Notes: a model not told the origin generated them from the sequence alone. A DNA stretch of 34,904 nt from an uncultured Prevotellaceae bacterium (GCA_947166345.1 CAMVDU010000025.1:1-34904); one strand, 5' to 3'; positions 24,419 to 33,647 are shown, counted from the first letter of the stretch. Made by a program: numbers and translations.

Positions 24419-25264
24419 TTAAAAATTGTAACCAAGGCTAATAGCTATGTTGCGATTCGCATAGTCAGATAATCCCATCTCATAGTTACCTCCTAAATAG
24501 AAATGCTTACCTATCAGCAAACCAGCACCAGCAGTTATACCATAGTTCAGAGGCTCGTAATAGTTGAATGTACCATGATGCATGTCATTACGCCCATATT
24601 CTATATCTCCACCAACTCCATATTCAATATAGGGGCCTGCATTTATCTGAAAAATGCCAAGTCTTAGTGAGAGTTGAACAGGCAGCATAACAAATTGAGC
24701 CATGGCTGTTTCCTGACGTTCTCTGTCATAAAAATGTTTATATTTATATCCTTTTTGGGAAAGGAGAAGAGCCGTGTTCAGGTAAAGATTATCATTGAAT
24801 CTTATATCAAGATTTACGCCTGCATGAAATGACGTAATCATACTGCATTCTCCATCAGCATCGCTATCAAGTCCTAATGATGCTAAATTGGCTCCAGCTC
24901 GAATACCAAACACCACAGTTTTCTGTTCATTTGAGTCTCCTTCCGATTTGTTTTTTGAAGGCGTTTTCTTTTGTTTCTGCGGCATAGTCAGCCAATTCTT
25001 CTCGCGAGAATACCACTCCATTTCTTTAGCAGTTACTTGTTCTGCTTCCCAAATTTCCCTCTGCTGCTCGTTTTCTTGAATTTTTTTCTTTTCATTGTCG
25101 GGCAGAGTATCTGTAACTATCTCGTAGGCACAACTACTTGACGTTGTGAGACGAGCATAAGAATTACTGCATATTAGACACAAAGTCAATACTACAAGAA
25201 TCGACTTAAAACTCACAATCATTTTTCTCATACAAGTATTTATTTGAAACTTTTCATCATTCAT
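24419..25264 (-). CDS. PorT-family-like outer-membrane beta-barrel protein
   Basis: A 281-aa protein. A start at 25264 overlaps the previous stop by 4 nt (ATGA); an ATG at 25231 (MRKMIVSF) gives a more normal signal peptide and is a fair alternative. After the signal peptide comes a charged, helical segment (about 50-115, with DNEKKKIQENEQQREIWEAE and a Lys-rich stretch). An eight-strand-like barrel of the OMP_b-brl_2 type follows (about 118-281), starting VVFGIRAGANLASLG and ending in NIAISLGYNF with terminal Phe. PorT-like barrels serve in surface assembly or secretion in this phylum. The coiled periplasmic segment before the barrel is unusual and may contact partners. Confidence 0.8.
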   Translation of the reverse strand: MNDEKFQINTCMRKMIVSFKSILVVLTLCLICSNSYARLTTSSSCAYEIVTDTLPDNEKKKIQENEQQREIWEAEQVTAKEMEWYSREKNWLTMPQKQKKTPSKNKSEGDSNEQKTVVFGIRAGANLASLGLDSDADGECSMITSFHAGVNLDIRFNDNLYLNTALLLSQKGYKYKHFYDRERQETAMAQFVMLPVQLSLRLGIFQINAGPYIEYGVGGDIEYGRNDMHHGTFNYYEPLNYGITAGAGLLIGKHFYLGGNYEMGLSDYANRNIAISLGYNF

Positions 25265-26766
25265 TGTAAAACAATCACCTTAGCTGTTGCGTTATCCATA
25301 TCTGGCATAGTGTGCCCAACAGATGCCCCTATGTACGTGGGGTCACAGACAACATATCGGCTACCATTCACATTGATGTAATCACCAGTCACTCTGTCTG
25401 TGAAGCATACGGCAGAAGCAAGGTGGCCGGGATAGTAAATTAGAATGCACTTCAATCCCAACAAGTCGCGAACGAGCCTTGTGAATAAAATGGAACGGTC
25501 TTCGCAGTCACAATACGGATAATATAACGTCTCATCAGGAAAGAATGCGCGATCACCTCCCCAAACTTTATTATCATATTCATAGACAAAGGCTGTTTGC
25601 ACCCAATTCAGCAATCGCTCTACAGCATCCAATTGCGATCGTCCGCTTATGTATTGACGTAGCTGTGGGTACAATTCATTTTGCGTCTCTTTACAGATTG
25701 GGGTGTTGGCATACATGGCCCAGCGGGTCATAAAGTTACCACCCACCTCTGATGTAGGATAGGAATTAAAGAAAGAAAGCAGGTTCTTGTTAACACTGAC
25801 ATTTACCGACATCTCTGGATAACGTTTGGATGTTAGCCTACGTGTAGGTGAACTTGAGTAAGACACTTGTGGATCATTGGAAACCCATAACGACAAGGAT
25901 TGCTCTTTAGGATATTTGGCGGCATTGATTTTAATCGAAGACGCAGTCTTGGACATGGCAAAGAACTTATCACCATCGCAATTGAAGTAGGGAGTGTTAT
26001 AAACATTGTGTTGGCTGGCATAGAGCATTTCAAGTCTACCACCAGCCTGACCAAGGCGCATCTTATAGCCCGACTGGCTGAAAATATAAGCCATCAACAA
26101 TGTGGCCTCATTAGATCCATTGCCACAAAAACTATTTCCAAGCGATTGAAGCATCATGAGGTAGGCCCAGTCGCAAAGATTCAAACTAGAGCGCAACTTG
26201 ACACAATCAATAATCATATTGTTGAAGCGGGGGTCACATAACGTGTTCCAGGCATCAGCAACAGAATTTTCATCCGTTCCTGAAAGCGACACCCTGCCAC
26301 CTTGCGGTTTCCTTACTTGTAACGAAGTGCCAAGATACGAGAAAGTCAGATACTGCGGGTTGTCATCCGGAACCTCTTGAACTGGTGCTATCGGCTGAGC
26401 TCTTCTGTTGTCTTTGATGGGACTTACCACGCCATCGAATCCGATGCACCTGTCTTGCTTATCTCGTCTGGCGTCTTCGTCGGACATATTGATCGGACTA
26501 ACAGGCTTTGCATCCCTGTCCGGTAAAGTTAGGCCGCGGAACGAATTGAAATCCTTCCATTTCTCCCTCGTTTTGCTGACATACTCTGCATTCAATTTTT
26601 GCCTATAATCATTAAAATTGTTCACACGGTTCTGGTTGAAGGCAGATGCATTTCCACCTCCAACATTTTGTCGCGAACCATTGAATGCGTCATTCTGACA
26701 AAGTGCAGTTTGGTAAGCAACAATGCCTATAAAAAAAGCACAGAATCTACACAACCTTAATCCCAT
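25261..26766 (-). CDS. Exported transglutaminase-like protein
   Basis: A 501-aa protein starting at ATG 26766 (MGLRLCRFCAFFIGIVAYQTALCQ, a signal peptide); a TTG four codons upstream is not needed. The middle is an Asn-rich, weakly conserved region (about 28-170). The C-terminal half has a transglutaminase-like papain fold with a possible catalytic triad: Cys in YCDCEDRSILFTRLVRDL, His in YYPGHLASAV and Asp in VVCDPTYIG. Such domains can act as proteases, amidases or crosslinking enzymes on the cell surface. It overlaps the barrel gene downstream and lies 8 nt after the preceding gene. The domain call is confident; the activity and substrate are not. Confidence 0.8.
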   Translation of the reverse strand: MGLRLCRFCAFFIGIVAYQTALCQNDAFNGSRQNVGGGNASAFNQNRVNNFNDYRQKLNAEYVSKTREKWKDFNSFRGLTLPDRDAKPVSPINMSDEDARRDKQDRCIGFDGVVSPIKDNRRAQPIAPVQEVPDDNPQYLTFSYLGTSLQVRKPQGGRVSLSGTDENSVADAWNTLCDPRFNNMIIDCVKLRSSLNLCDWAYLMMLQSLGNSFCGNGSNEATLLMAYIFSQSGYKMRLGQAGGRLEMLYASQHNVYNTPYFNCDGDKFFAMSKTASSIKINAAKYPKEQSLSLWVSNDPQVSYSSSPTRRLTSKRYPEMSVNVSVNKNLLSFFNSYPTSEVGGNFMTRWAMYANTPICKETQNELYPQLRQYISGRSQLDAVERLLNWVQTAFVYEYDNKVWGGDRAFFPDETLYYPYCDCEDRSILFTRLVRDLLGLKCILIYYPGHLASAVCFTDRVTGDYINVNGSRYVVCDPTYIGASVGHTMPDMDNATAKVIVLQ

Positions 26767-26774
26767 CAGATTTA

Positions 26775-27323
26775 TCAATTAGGTAATATTTCCTTCAGTT
26801 TCCTCTTTAGGCTATTTATTGCATTTCTATTTGCCGCTGCTGTTTGACTATTTGAAGTCTTGTCACTTAATGTGAAGCGAAGCAATTCCAAATTTTCATC
26901 TGAGAACATTGCACCGATATAGACATCTACTCGACACTCTTCATTGAATATTTCAATTGTTGCCAAGGGGTCAACGTTGTCTGGGTCTGCTTTTGCTTGT
27001 GCCGCATCAAAAAATTCAATCTGAAAATACGGGCCATCAAAATCTGAAGTGTCACAGGCAAACATCTGACTATTACCCTTTCCAAAGGAAAAAAGTAACT
27101 CACCGTTTTTCTTCCTGCCTTCAAGCCTAAGTTTTTTCTTTTCGTCTATTTGGACTTCTATATGACAATCTAATGTCTCTTTTGGCCCTAACGCTTCTTT
27201 AGAACGGTCGAATAAAGCCTCAACAGATATTTTCCCTGCTTGAAAACTATCAAACTCTAACCTCTGTGCATTTACAGATAATGAAATCACTGCTAAGAGT
27301 GAACATAAAAGGATTCTTCTCAT
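26775..27323 (-). CDS. Exported protein, paralogue of the next gene upstream
   Basis: A 182-aa protein with a signal peptide (MRRILLCSLLAVISLSVNAQ). It is not a family I know. It aligns with the 240-aa product at 27335-28057 at several places: AQRLEFDSFQAGKISVE against AQKLNYTKMQTGSIMIE; LLFSFGKGNSQ against VLFEFGKGHNQ; VDVYIGAM against ATVFIGNV; and a shared C-terminal helix INSLKRKLKEILP against VSSLRKKLLSIFP. The two probably arose by duplication and may form a hetero-oligomer in the periplasm or on the surface. Confidence 0.75.
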   Translation of the reverse strand: MRRILLCSLLAVISLSVNAQRLEFDSFQAGKISVEALFDRSKEALGPKETLDCHIEVQIDEKKKLRLEGRKKNGELLFSFGKGNSQMFACDTSDFDGPYFQIEFFDAAQAKADPDNVDPLATIEIFNEECRVDVYIGAMFSDENLELLRFTLSDKTSNSQTAAANRNAINSLKRKLKEILPN

Positions 27324-27334
27324 AATCTTTAATA

Positions 27335-28057
27335 CTATTTACACAACATCCATCTATCTCCATCGTTGTCTTTTGGAAAAATAGACAATAACTTTTTCCT
27401 TAATGATGAAACAGATGCTCCGTTTTTCTCATCTATTGCATTTTGATTATCGCTTGTATCAAGCGTGATGAATTCAATATACTGATCATGTCTGACATTA
27501 CCTATAAATACTGTAGCATCGTATTTCCATTGCTGAATAACTCCGACAATGTCACCACCTCCATGATTAAAAACGCCAATGTTAAAATCTTCATCATCGT
27601 CTTCTGTATACAGAACAAGCTCTTGGTTATGTCCTTTACCAAATTCGAACAAGACATTCCCGTCTACAGTCCTACCAACAATTTTCAATTTCCCCTTTTC
27701 ATCTATCAAATACTCAAGATAACTGCCTAAAGGTTCTTCTTTACCAATTCTGTGTTTCTTTGAGATTTCTTCCCACTTCTGAATGTCTTTACGTAGCTTA
27801 TCAACTTTTTCCTGGTCTGGCTGACTTTTATGGAGTTCTTCTGCCAATTTTTTAGAATCTATTTCAAAATCCTTTAGCGTTTCAATAGCAACCCATTTAA
27901 TAACAGTAAGGCCATCAATCGTTCTGTCATCGTCATCCTCTATCATTATAGACCCAGTCTGCATTTTGGTATAATTAAGCTTTTGTGCAGACATTGAACA
28001 AATAATGATAGTTGCAAACAAAAATGCGAATAATCTTTTCATACTAGACAAAATCAT
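27335..28057 (-). CDS. Exported protein, longer paralogue of the gene downstream
   Basis: A 240-aa protein. The ATG at 28057 overlaps the preceding stop (ATGA); the ATG at 28042 (MKRLFAFLFATIIICSMSAQ) gives a cleaner signal peptide. Compared with its 182-aa paralogue it carries an extra charged, probably coiled-coil stretch (about 65-105, KLAEELHKSQPDQEKVDKLR) and an Asp-rich loop (YTEDDDEDFN) that could bind calcium. Function unknown; the pair sits in the middle of the exported-protein run. Confidence 0.75.
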   Translation of the reverse strand: MILSSMKRLFAFLFATIIICSMSAQKLNYTKMQTGSIMIEDDDDRTIDGLTVIKWVAIETLKDFEIDSKKLAEELHKSQPDQEKVDKLRKDIQKWEEISKKHRIGKEEPLGSYLEYLIDEKGKLKIVGRTVDGNVLFEFGKGHNQELVLYTEDDDEDFNIGVFNHGGGDIVGVIQQWKYDATVFIGNVRHDQYIEFITLDTSDNQNAIDEKNGASVSSLRKKLLSIFPKDNDGDRWMLCK

Positions 28058-28989
28058 CTAACAAACCAATTTTCTCTAACCGTAAGTGCCTTCTGGTTCT
28101 GACCAAAGGCAACACCGATTGCACGAATTGCTTCTATTTTTGCTTTTTCCAGCATGACAGAATCACGCATCAATTCCTTAGAAAATTCCCAATCATCTCC
28201 AATGCGTGTACGTATGGTCTCAGCCAGTGAAAGTGCGTCATCCCAACAGGAAGATGCAGGATCAATGGATGCAAGGTAAGCTCCCGCAAGAACCGCCCCT
28301 TCCTTATCTTGACTTGCATTCCAGATGGAGCGAGCCTTATTCACTTTAACAGCGCAATCATAGTCAACATACTGCTGATAAATTTCCAACATACACTGCT
28401 CCACCTCAGCATATCGACTGCAGCAGGTAGGCACAGAAGTCAAAAGACACAAAGCTTCCTCATATTCACGACGAATAGAAAAGCTCCTGGCCTGACGGAT
28501 AATACTGGGGACCTGCGTCTCATAATACTCGTTCACCTTGCGTTTGGCGTCTTTAAGGAATTTTTGTATCTGAGCATTGCTTGTGCTGATGCTTCCAAAT
28601 GCAGCAGTATAGGCTTTAGACTCATTACGTCCTGCACCATTGAGCACAATGGACGTGGAGGCAAATTTGTCTCCAGTATAGTTGTTGCCAACATATAATT
28701 CCAGTTCGCTGGTAAGCGTCACTAAAGGACGTAATCCACTTATCACTTCTTTTGAACCTTCTGTTAGGTTTGCAACAATGCTAAAAGTCGCAAACTGTGC
28801 GCCACCGTCCATGCCATTCTGGGTAATTATCTGGCGCAGCCTTGTTTCCAACTTAGACTGTGCCATAGGTGCCAACGAGTCAATCTGTTGCGGTACCAAT
28901 ACCATCATCGGAATAATGCAGTCGTTCTGTGCATTCATCGGAATGGCGCAGAGTACAGCCATACCTAATGCCAATATAGTCTTCTTCAT
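28054..28989 (-). CDS. Exported protein with TPR-like C-terminal half
   Basis: A 311-aa protein with a signal peptide (MKKTILALGMAVLCAIPMNAQ). The N-terminal half (about 35-160) has the pattern of a CsgG/FlgO-like domain: an amphipathic helix with LETRLRQIITQNGM, then strands including LTSELELYVGN, a small similarity that I infer rather than prove. The second half (about 165-290) is helical with a TPR-like segment (RREYEEALCLLTSVP, then MLEIYQQYVDY). It is 14 nt after the DUF6175 gene. A periplasmic scaffold or a partner for that protein is plausible. Confidence 0.75.
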   Translation of the reverse strand: MKKTILALGMAVLCAIPMNAQNDCIIPMMVLVPQQIDSLAPMAQSKLETRLRQIITQNGMDGGAQFATFSIVANLTEGSKEVISGLRPLVTLTSELELYVGNNYTGDKFASTSIVLNGAGRNESKAYTAAFGSISTSNAQIQKFLKDAKRKVNEYYETQVPSIIRQARSFSIRREYEEALCLLTSVPTCCSRYAEVEQCMLEIYQQYVDYDCAVKVNKARSIWNASQDKEGAVLAGAYLASIDPASSCWDDALSLAETIRTRIGDDWEFSKELMRDSVMLEKAKIEAIRAIGVAFGQNQKALTVRENWFVR

Positions 28990-29003
28990 ATCCTATTTCC
29001 TCA

Positions 29004-29951
29004 TTATTTAATATAAATGTTCACTTTACCGAGTCCTCTTATTTTATAATCAGCTGTTACGCCATTACTTTCAAGAAAGTTGACAAGTTTCTGAGCAATG
29101 TCTTTTGCTCCTTGCTTGCGCTGACGTCCACGTATTGTAGAGATAAGTGGAACATAGACACCTTGATAGCGTAGGAATGAACTTCCACTCTGAACTCTTT
29201 CAAGCCCATTGCCATCTACAGAGTTGTCGTAAAGAAAATCCTCAATCTGTTCACGTAGAGTGTATTGTCCTACCTTACTGTTCATATTTACAGAAGCGGT
29301 AGATGTTGTCTTTATTTCAAACGCAACCATACGTCCTTTGGAAACCATAGATGTATAGTAAGAGAGAAGTTTTCCTGTAAATGCCTCCATATTCTCAAAT
29401 ACAGCCTCACGTAGCAGTGCTACAGGATTTGCCGATGTTGAAGGCTTGCCCAATCCAGAGACAGGCGCAAAATTCCTACTAGTGTATGCATCTGTTCCAT
29501 TTAGAACGTATGATACACGGTATTCCGGGCCATTCTTTACCAAGTCAAATTGAACTTTAACCAGAATGTCTGCCTCAGAATTTCTAATGATAGCTTCATC
29601 CACGCTTTCTGATTCATCGCCAGCGTTGGCTGCCGCCATAGCCCTATCAGCCTTGGCATTGTTAATGGCTTCAATAATATCGACAATGACAATATCACTA
29701 TTGCGATCCGTTATCAACTGTGCAACCTGTGTGAGAGCAGCATGAAGTGAAGGGTCTTCCGAAAGAGCCCGCTCATAGTCAGGAATGACTTCTGTGATGC
29801 CGTTGTTGTTGAACTGCTGCGTAAAGCCGTGGCTCTTGCAATAAATTAGGTCAGGGACGACCATTACATGCGGTGGTGTCATCACTTTCTGTGCGAAAGC
29901 GCTTCCTGCGATCATCAGCAGGAGTGCGAAAGTCATTATTATTTTTTTCAT
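29004..29951 (-). CDS. DUF6175 family exported protein
   Basis: A 315-aa protein with a signal peptide (MKKIIMTFALLLMIAGSAFAQ). The order of motifs matches DUF6175 as I know it: HVMVVPDLIYCKSHGF, then PDYERALSEDPSL, then EADILVKVQFDLVKNGPEYRVSYVLNGTDAYT, and a final strand YKIRGLGKVNIYIK. The family occurs in Bacteroidota operons of envelope genes, and its function is not known to me. The strand and nucleotide-free fold suggest similarity to the CsgG/TolB-N type of envelope proteins, which is inference. It lies between the LPP20-like lipoprotein gene and the TPR-like gene with 14-15 nt spacings. Confidence 0.78.
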   Translation of the reverse strand: MKKIIMTFALLLMIAGSAFAQKVMTPPHVMVVPDLIYCKSHGFTQQFNNNGITEVIPDYERALSEDPSLHAALTQVAQLITDRNSDIVIVDIIEAINNAKADRAMAAANAGDESESVDEAIIRNSEADILVKVQFDLVKNGPEYRVSYVLNGTDAYTSRNFAPVSGLGKPSTSANPVALLREAVFENMEAFTGKLLSYYTSMVSKGRMVAFEIKTTSTASVNMNSKVGQYTLREQIEDFLYDNSVDGNGLERVQSGSSFLRYQGVYVPLISTIRGRQRKQGAKDIAQKLVNFLESNGVTADYKIRGLGKVNIYIK

Positions 29952-29966
29952 TTCTATGTGGTTACT

Positions 29967-30449
29967 TTATTTGACTATAATATTATCATTAATAAACCGC
30001 TGCCGCAAGGCAGAACGGTTAACGGTCACAATGATACCAAAGGTCTGTGCCCCATCACCATAGTACCGCTGCATTGCCGATTTCTTCTGATTAACAGACG
30101 ACACATATTCTTTATATGCACCGCCGTCGGCAAAAAACAGGTCGAAATAGTCCTCATACTTCTTGCGGGCGTTAGCCTCATCAACTATTGGATATGCATT
30201 ACAATCACCACTACCGGCCTGTATGCCTGTGAACACCATATCATAGACAGCCTTTTTCTGGGCCTGTTCTATGGCATCTGCCCTGTTACGCCCAGAAGCC
30301 CATACTCGTAGAGTTTGACTACCGTCCATGCTTTTCCCTAAACACTCGGTGGTGTAGCTATGGAAAGCAGCTGTTGACACTTCCTTGCTTTTGCAGCCAG
30401 TCAAAGTCACAATTGCAATGACTGCTAAAAATATTAATTGTTTATTCAT
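29967..30449 (-). CDS. LPP20-like lipoprotein, paralogue of 31037-31504
   Basis: A 160-aa protein with lipobox LTGC (Cys19). The following region (about 46-70, TLRVWASGRNRADAIEQAQKKAV) resembles the LPP20/FlgT-N fold, a small alpha-beta domain found in envelope lipoproteins. It is paralogous to the 155-aa exported protein two genes upstream: AVYDMVFTGIQAG against AVHGVMFRGITAA; KKYEDYFDLFFADGGAYKEY against KKEFFEAFWRENGYSRY; and VTVNRSALRQRFINDNII against VTVSKELLQKELEDNGII. One copy is lipidated, the other is not. Function unknown. Confidence 0.78.
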   Translation of the reverse strand: MNKQLIFLAVIAIVTLTGCKSKEVSTAAFHSYTTECLGKSMDGSQTLRVWASGRNRADAIEQAQKKAVYDMVFTGIQAGSGDCNAYPIVDEANARKKYEDYFDLFFADGGAYKEYVSSVNQKKSAMQRYYGDGAQTFGIIVTVNRSALRQRFINDNIIVK

Positions 30450-30463
30450 TGTGCTTAAATGTT

Positions 30464-31033
30464 TTAGAATTCATAACCAAGTTTCAACAATGCACCACTA
30501 TAATATTTTGTGTGTTCAGGATATGATTTCATGTGGCGAAGCGTGTAGCCTACGCTCACCAAGAAAGCATTACGTTTCTCGCCAATGCGTACTCCCACTG
30601 AGGGAGTCAGAAAGAAACCATCAGGGATAGTTGTACCAATATTTATAGACCAGTATGGAACTATATAGCGAATATCATCAGTAAGGATATTTCCACGAGC
30701 ATTTACAAACAGCGGCGTGGCCAGATGTTTCTTTGTATCACGAACATTGCTGCTGTTAGGATAGTAAAGGACACCAAGTCCCGCACCTACCTTCAGATAT
30801 TGATTGAAACGATAACCTCCTACAAATGATGCTCCTACCATAGCAACATTCTTCATATTCTCCATTGCTGTAGAACCTCCACCAGCCTCAAAAGCACACC
30901 AATACTTCACTACATCCTCGTCGGCAATGTTCTGATTTTTGGATGGCGGTTCTGGCATCCTTATCACACGGTCTTGTGCAATTACATTTGTTATAAATGA
31001 AATCATTGCAACTAATAATAGCCCTTTCTTCAT
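30464..31033 (-). CDS. Small outer-membrane beta-barrel protein
   Basis: A 189-aa protein. The signal peptide (MKKGLLLVAMISFITNVIAQ) is followed by a short Pro-rich linker, then about eight alternating hydrophobic strands (from YWCAFEAGGGSTAM to LLKLGYEF) with terminal Phe, as in OmpA-like and PorT-like barrels. It lies between the two LPP20-like paralogues, 3 and 14 nt from them. That sandwiching suggests a complex at the outer membrane, which is inference. Confidence 0.75.
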   Translation of the reverse strand: MKKGLLLVAMISFITNVIAQDRVIRMPEPPSKNQNIADEDVVKYWCAFEAGGGSTAMENMKNVAMVGASFVGGYRFNQYLKVGAGLGVLYYPNSSNVRDTKKHLATPLFVNARGNILTDDIRYIVPYWSINIGTTIPDGFFLTPSVGVRIGEKRNAFLVSVGYTLRHMKSYPEHTKYYSGALLKLGYEF

Positions 31034-31036
31034 AGC

Positions 31037-31504
31037 TTACCACAGATTTGAGAATCCCTGAATAATTCCATTATCCTCCAATTCTTTTTGGAGCAATTCT
31101 TTTGATACAGTCACCAAGGCAGACGTTTCAGTCATCTTTGTCTGCTTATTCTTCATGACAGTCATTGAGGAAGGAACTATAGAAGCATAACGAGAATATC
31201 CATTCTCACGCCAAAAAGCCTCAAAGAACTCCTTTTTTGTCTGTTCAATGCTCGGGTCATTAATGAGTGGCGGCTGTGCACTATAACCTTTCGCAGCCGT
31301 TATTCCACGAAACATCACACCATGTACGGCATATTGCTTTACCAAGTCCTCTGCTGCTTTCGAGGGCTTACTCTTCGTTGAGACTACGATTCTTACCACG
31401 TAGTTCCCACTATTGTCTACTCCTTCGCTCTGTATGGAATAATCTTGTGCATTAGCAAAGATGCAGCCCAAAGTGAGCATGATAGTTAATAATACCTTCT
31501 TCAT
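31037..31504 (-). CDS. Exported LPP20-like paralogue
   Basis: A 155-aa protein with a cleavable signal peptide (MKKVLLTIMLTLGCIFANAQ) and no lipobox. It shares the fold-defining segments listed for its lipidated paralogue at 29967-30449. The stop is 3 nt before the start of the barrel gene. Upstream is the longest gap in the run (43 nt, AT-rich, with a weak 7-bp dyad), so this may begin a second transcription unit, although no consensus promoter is seen there. Confidence 0.75.
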   Translation of the reverse strand: MKKVLLTIMLTLGCIFANAQDYSIQSEGVDNSGNYVVRIVVSTKSKPSKAAEDLVKQYAVHGVMFRGITAAKGYSAQPPLINDPSIEQTKKEFFEAFWRENGYSRYASIVPSSMTVMKNKQTKMTETSALVTVSKELLQKELEDNGIIQGFSNLW

Positions 31505-31547
31505 AATGTTATAATTTAATTCAATTACATTAAATTGATTCTTTGAA

Positions 31548-33647
31548 CTAGTTCTTTCTTAATAAATTTATGGATTTATGGCTGCGTTTATCTTTTATTG
31601 CCAATTTACTTTCATCTATTAGTTCTATACGGAACACTCGCTGTTGGCCATCCTCATAACAAAGGAGCAATTCACCACTCTGTGGTTGATTGAGCGTATA
31701 TATGAACGGCAGTTCCTGCCACTCGCCGCTGCCGTCATCGTTGAAAGTCACGCTTAGTGGCTTACCTTCGGTTTCGCCCTGCCAAACTCCCACAATCCAC
31801 AGCGACTGCTCGCTGGAGATATAAGTGCCTGGAGTAAAAGGACGCTCTTCACGCTTGTCATAGATGTTTTTTTTCAGCGGCACTGGTAGATAGGCCCCCA
31901 TTCTGTAGTTGATGCTGTCAACAGTAGTTTCACCAATGAACGGTCCACTGCTGATAAAGGTCATTGCCCCATTGCTCTGTGTTGAGGTGTAGAGCTGCAA
32001 AAGTACATCCTTCCTGATACCCACTGGAGCAGCACTGATAGTATAGTTGGCATAATGAAACACCGGACGCATGGTGTATCCTTCCAAGTCATCTCGTTTG
32101 ATGGTTGGCGGCAAAACAATCTTCGAGTCGAATATCTGTGCCTTGGTCATGTCTTCCGGTTTAGCCAGAATTGTGCCCACATAGATGCTGTCTACGACCT
32201 CACCCTGAGAATCTACAATCTCGAAACCCGTCTCGATGTCGGTAGGCGTAGGCGCTGTGACAGCAGTCGCTACGTCAGTGTTCACGGTCTGTTCACTTGT
32301 GGTTGAAGCTGTGGCTGTTGTCTGCTGGTAGTTTGGGAACAGATTCCATGTATATCCTACCAAGGAAGCCACTATGCTAAACACTTGGTGCTCGTCAACG
32401 TCGCCCCAGGCCAGATAGTGTCGGTTAGTGACATAGCCTTCCACAGCCGCTTTGCCGTAAAAGTTCAATTCTGCATTGCCGTATGCCTCCGATTCGTAGT
32501 TGCGCATGTTCTGCAACATGCCCAAACTGACCTCACCCGTAATCTCTGTTCCAAGCTTAACCTTTGCCCGAGCACCTATCAGGTCGCCAATGGTTACGAA
32601 ATCGATGCGTACCATAGGTCCGAAGAATACAGAACCATTGAGCGTCAGGTCAAACTTAGCCTCATCGTCGTGAGGACCGTCCTGACCAGTATCCTTAAAT
32701 TCGAATGAGCTGTCGCCACCACGGCGTGTCCATAGCAACTTACGGTGGTAGGTGCGTTTTAAGTCCAAGCCAAGCAACAGTTCAGCGTTTAGGTCTGCAA
32801 AGGCCCCTATGGCAGCCTGAAGATTCAACAATTTATAGAATGTGCCTATATTGACCTCCGAGCTTAATTCCTCGTAATTGTGGGTCGTGCTTTCCCTGGC
32901 TTTCAACGTCAGGTCCACCCCATATGCATAAGCTAGGTCCAGATCGGCATGTTGATAACCAATGCGAAATACAACATTGCCAGTAACTTTCAAGGAACCA
33001 TTCACCTCAACTCTGCCGACCTCGTCAATATCGAAGCCTGTGCCAAGATCAATAGTGGCGTTCACTGGAGCATGTCTCTGTGAGGCTGTCGCTGGCACAT
33101 TGTATGTGATTGGGCCTGCAAAGAACAAACGGCTGAAGATGTCTTCCAGACCAACCGGTTCTACGTCGATACGTATCTCACCTTCAATTTCTTCAACTGC
33201 GCTTACCTTGACACAAAGGCCGTAGGGAAACACTGATGCTTCCGAAGGATTGTTCTCTATGCCGTAAAACAGTTTCATGCCCACTTGAGGGAGAATCGTT
33301 ACAGGAGTGTCGTTGCGATAATAGACCGATCGCCCATCGAAACGGATAATCCAAGGTAGGTCTTTTTCGCTGGTCATCTCCTTTACGTCTGAATGGAATT
33401 TCATCTCATTCCTGCTGCCCACTGCCACGCTATCCAGTTCAGCAAAAGGCACCACAAGTACGGTATCTTTTGCATAGAAAATCTGCGATGTGGCATTGGT
33501 CACGATGCTGTCCACTTCACTAGTGTAGAGCAGGTCCACCACGCCCGTGTTGCGGAACACTAGCAATTGCTCGCCGACATCCTCCTGTGCCTGCAAACCT
33601 TGCACGAGGCTGAGCATGCCTAATATAATAATGTTTAGTCTTTTCAT
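31548..33647 (-). CDS. Large exported protein of unknown function (699 aa)
   Basis: The ATG at 33647 (MKRLNIIILGMLSLVQGLQAQ, a signal peptide) overlaps the preceding stop by 4 nt; the longer frame to 33770 would overlap that gene by 127 nt and is rejected. An N-terminal region (about 22-100, LLVFRNTGVVDLLYTSEVDSI) is of a kind common in exported Prevotella proteins. The middle (about 200-430) is beta-rich with repeated sequences such as VEVNGSLKVTGNVVFRI. After a Thr-rich linker (TTATASTTSEQTV) a C-terminal lipocalin-like region follows (about 620-699, WIVGVWQGETEGKPLSVTF). No enzyme motif was seen. It may be an adhesin or matrix protein. Confidence 0.75.
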   Translation of the reverse strand: MKRLNIIILGMLSLVQGLQAQEDVGEQLLVFRNTGVVDLLYTSEVDSIVTNATSQIFYAKDTVLVVPFAELDSVAVGSRNEMKFHSDVKEMTSEKDLPWIIRFDGRSVYYRNDTPVTILPQVGMKLFYGIENNPSEASVFPYGLCVKVSAVEEIEGEIRIDVEPVGLEDIFSRLFFAGPITYNVPATASQRHAPVNATIDLGTGFDIDEVGRVEVNGSLKVTGNVVFRIGYQHADLDLAYAYGVDLTLKARESTTHNYEELSSEVNIGTFYKLLNLQAAIGAFADLNAELLLGLDLKRTYHRKLLWTRRGGDSSFEFKDTGQDGPHDDEAKFDLTLNGSVFFGPMVRIDFVTIGDLIGARAKVKLGTEITGEVSLGMLQNMRNYESEAYGNAELNFYGKAAVEGYVTNRHYLAWGDVDEHQVFSIVASLVGYTWNLFPNYQQTTATASTTSEQTVNTDVATAVTAPTPTDIETGFEIVDSQGEVVDSIYVGTILAKPEDMTKAQIFDSKIVLPPTIKRDDLEGYTMRPVFHYANYTISAAPVGIRKDVLLQLYTSTQSNGAMTFISSGPFIGETTVDSINYRMGAYLPVPLKKNIYDKREERPFTPGTYISSEQSLWIVGVWQGETEGKPLSVTFNDDGSGEWQELPFIYTLNQPQSGELLLCYEDGQQRVFRIELIDESKLAIKDKRSHKSINLLRKN

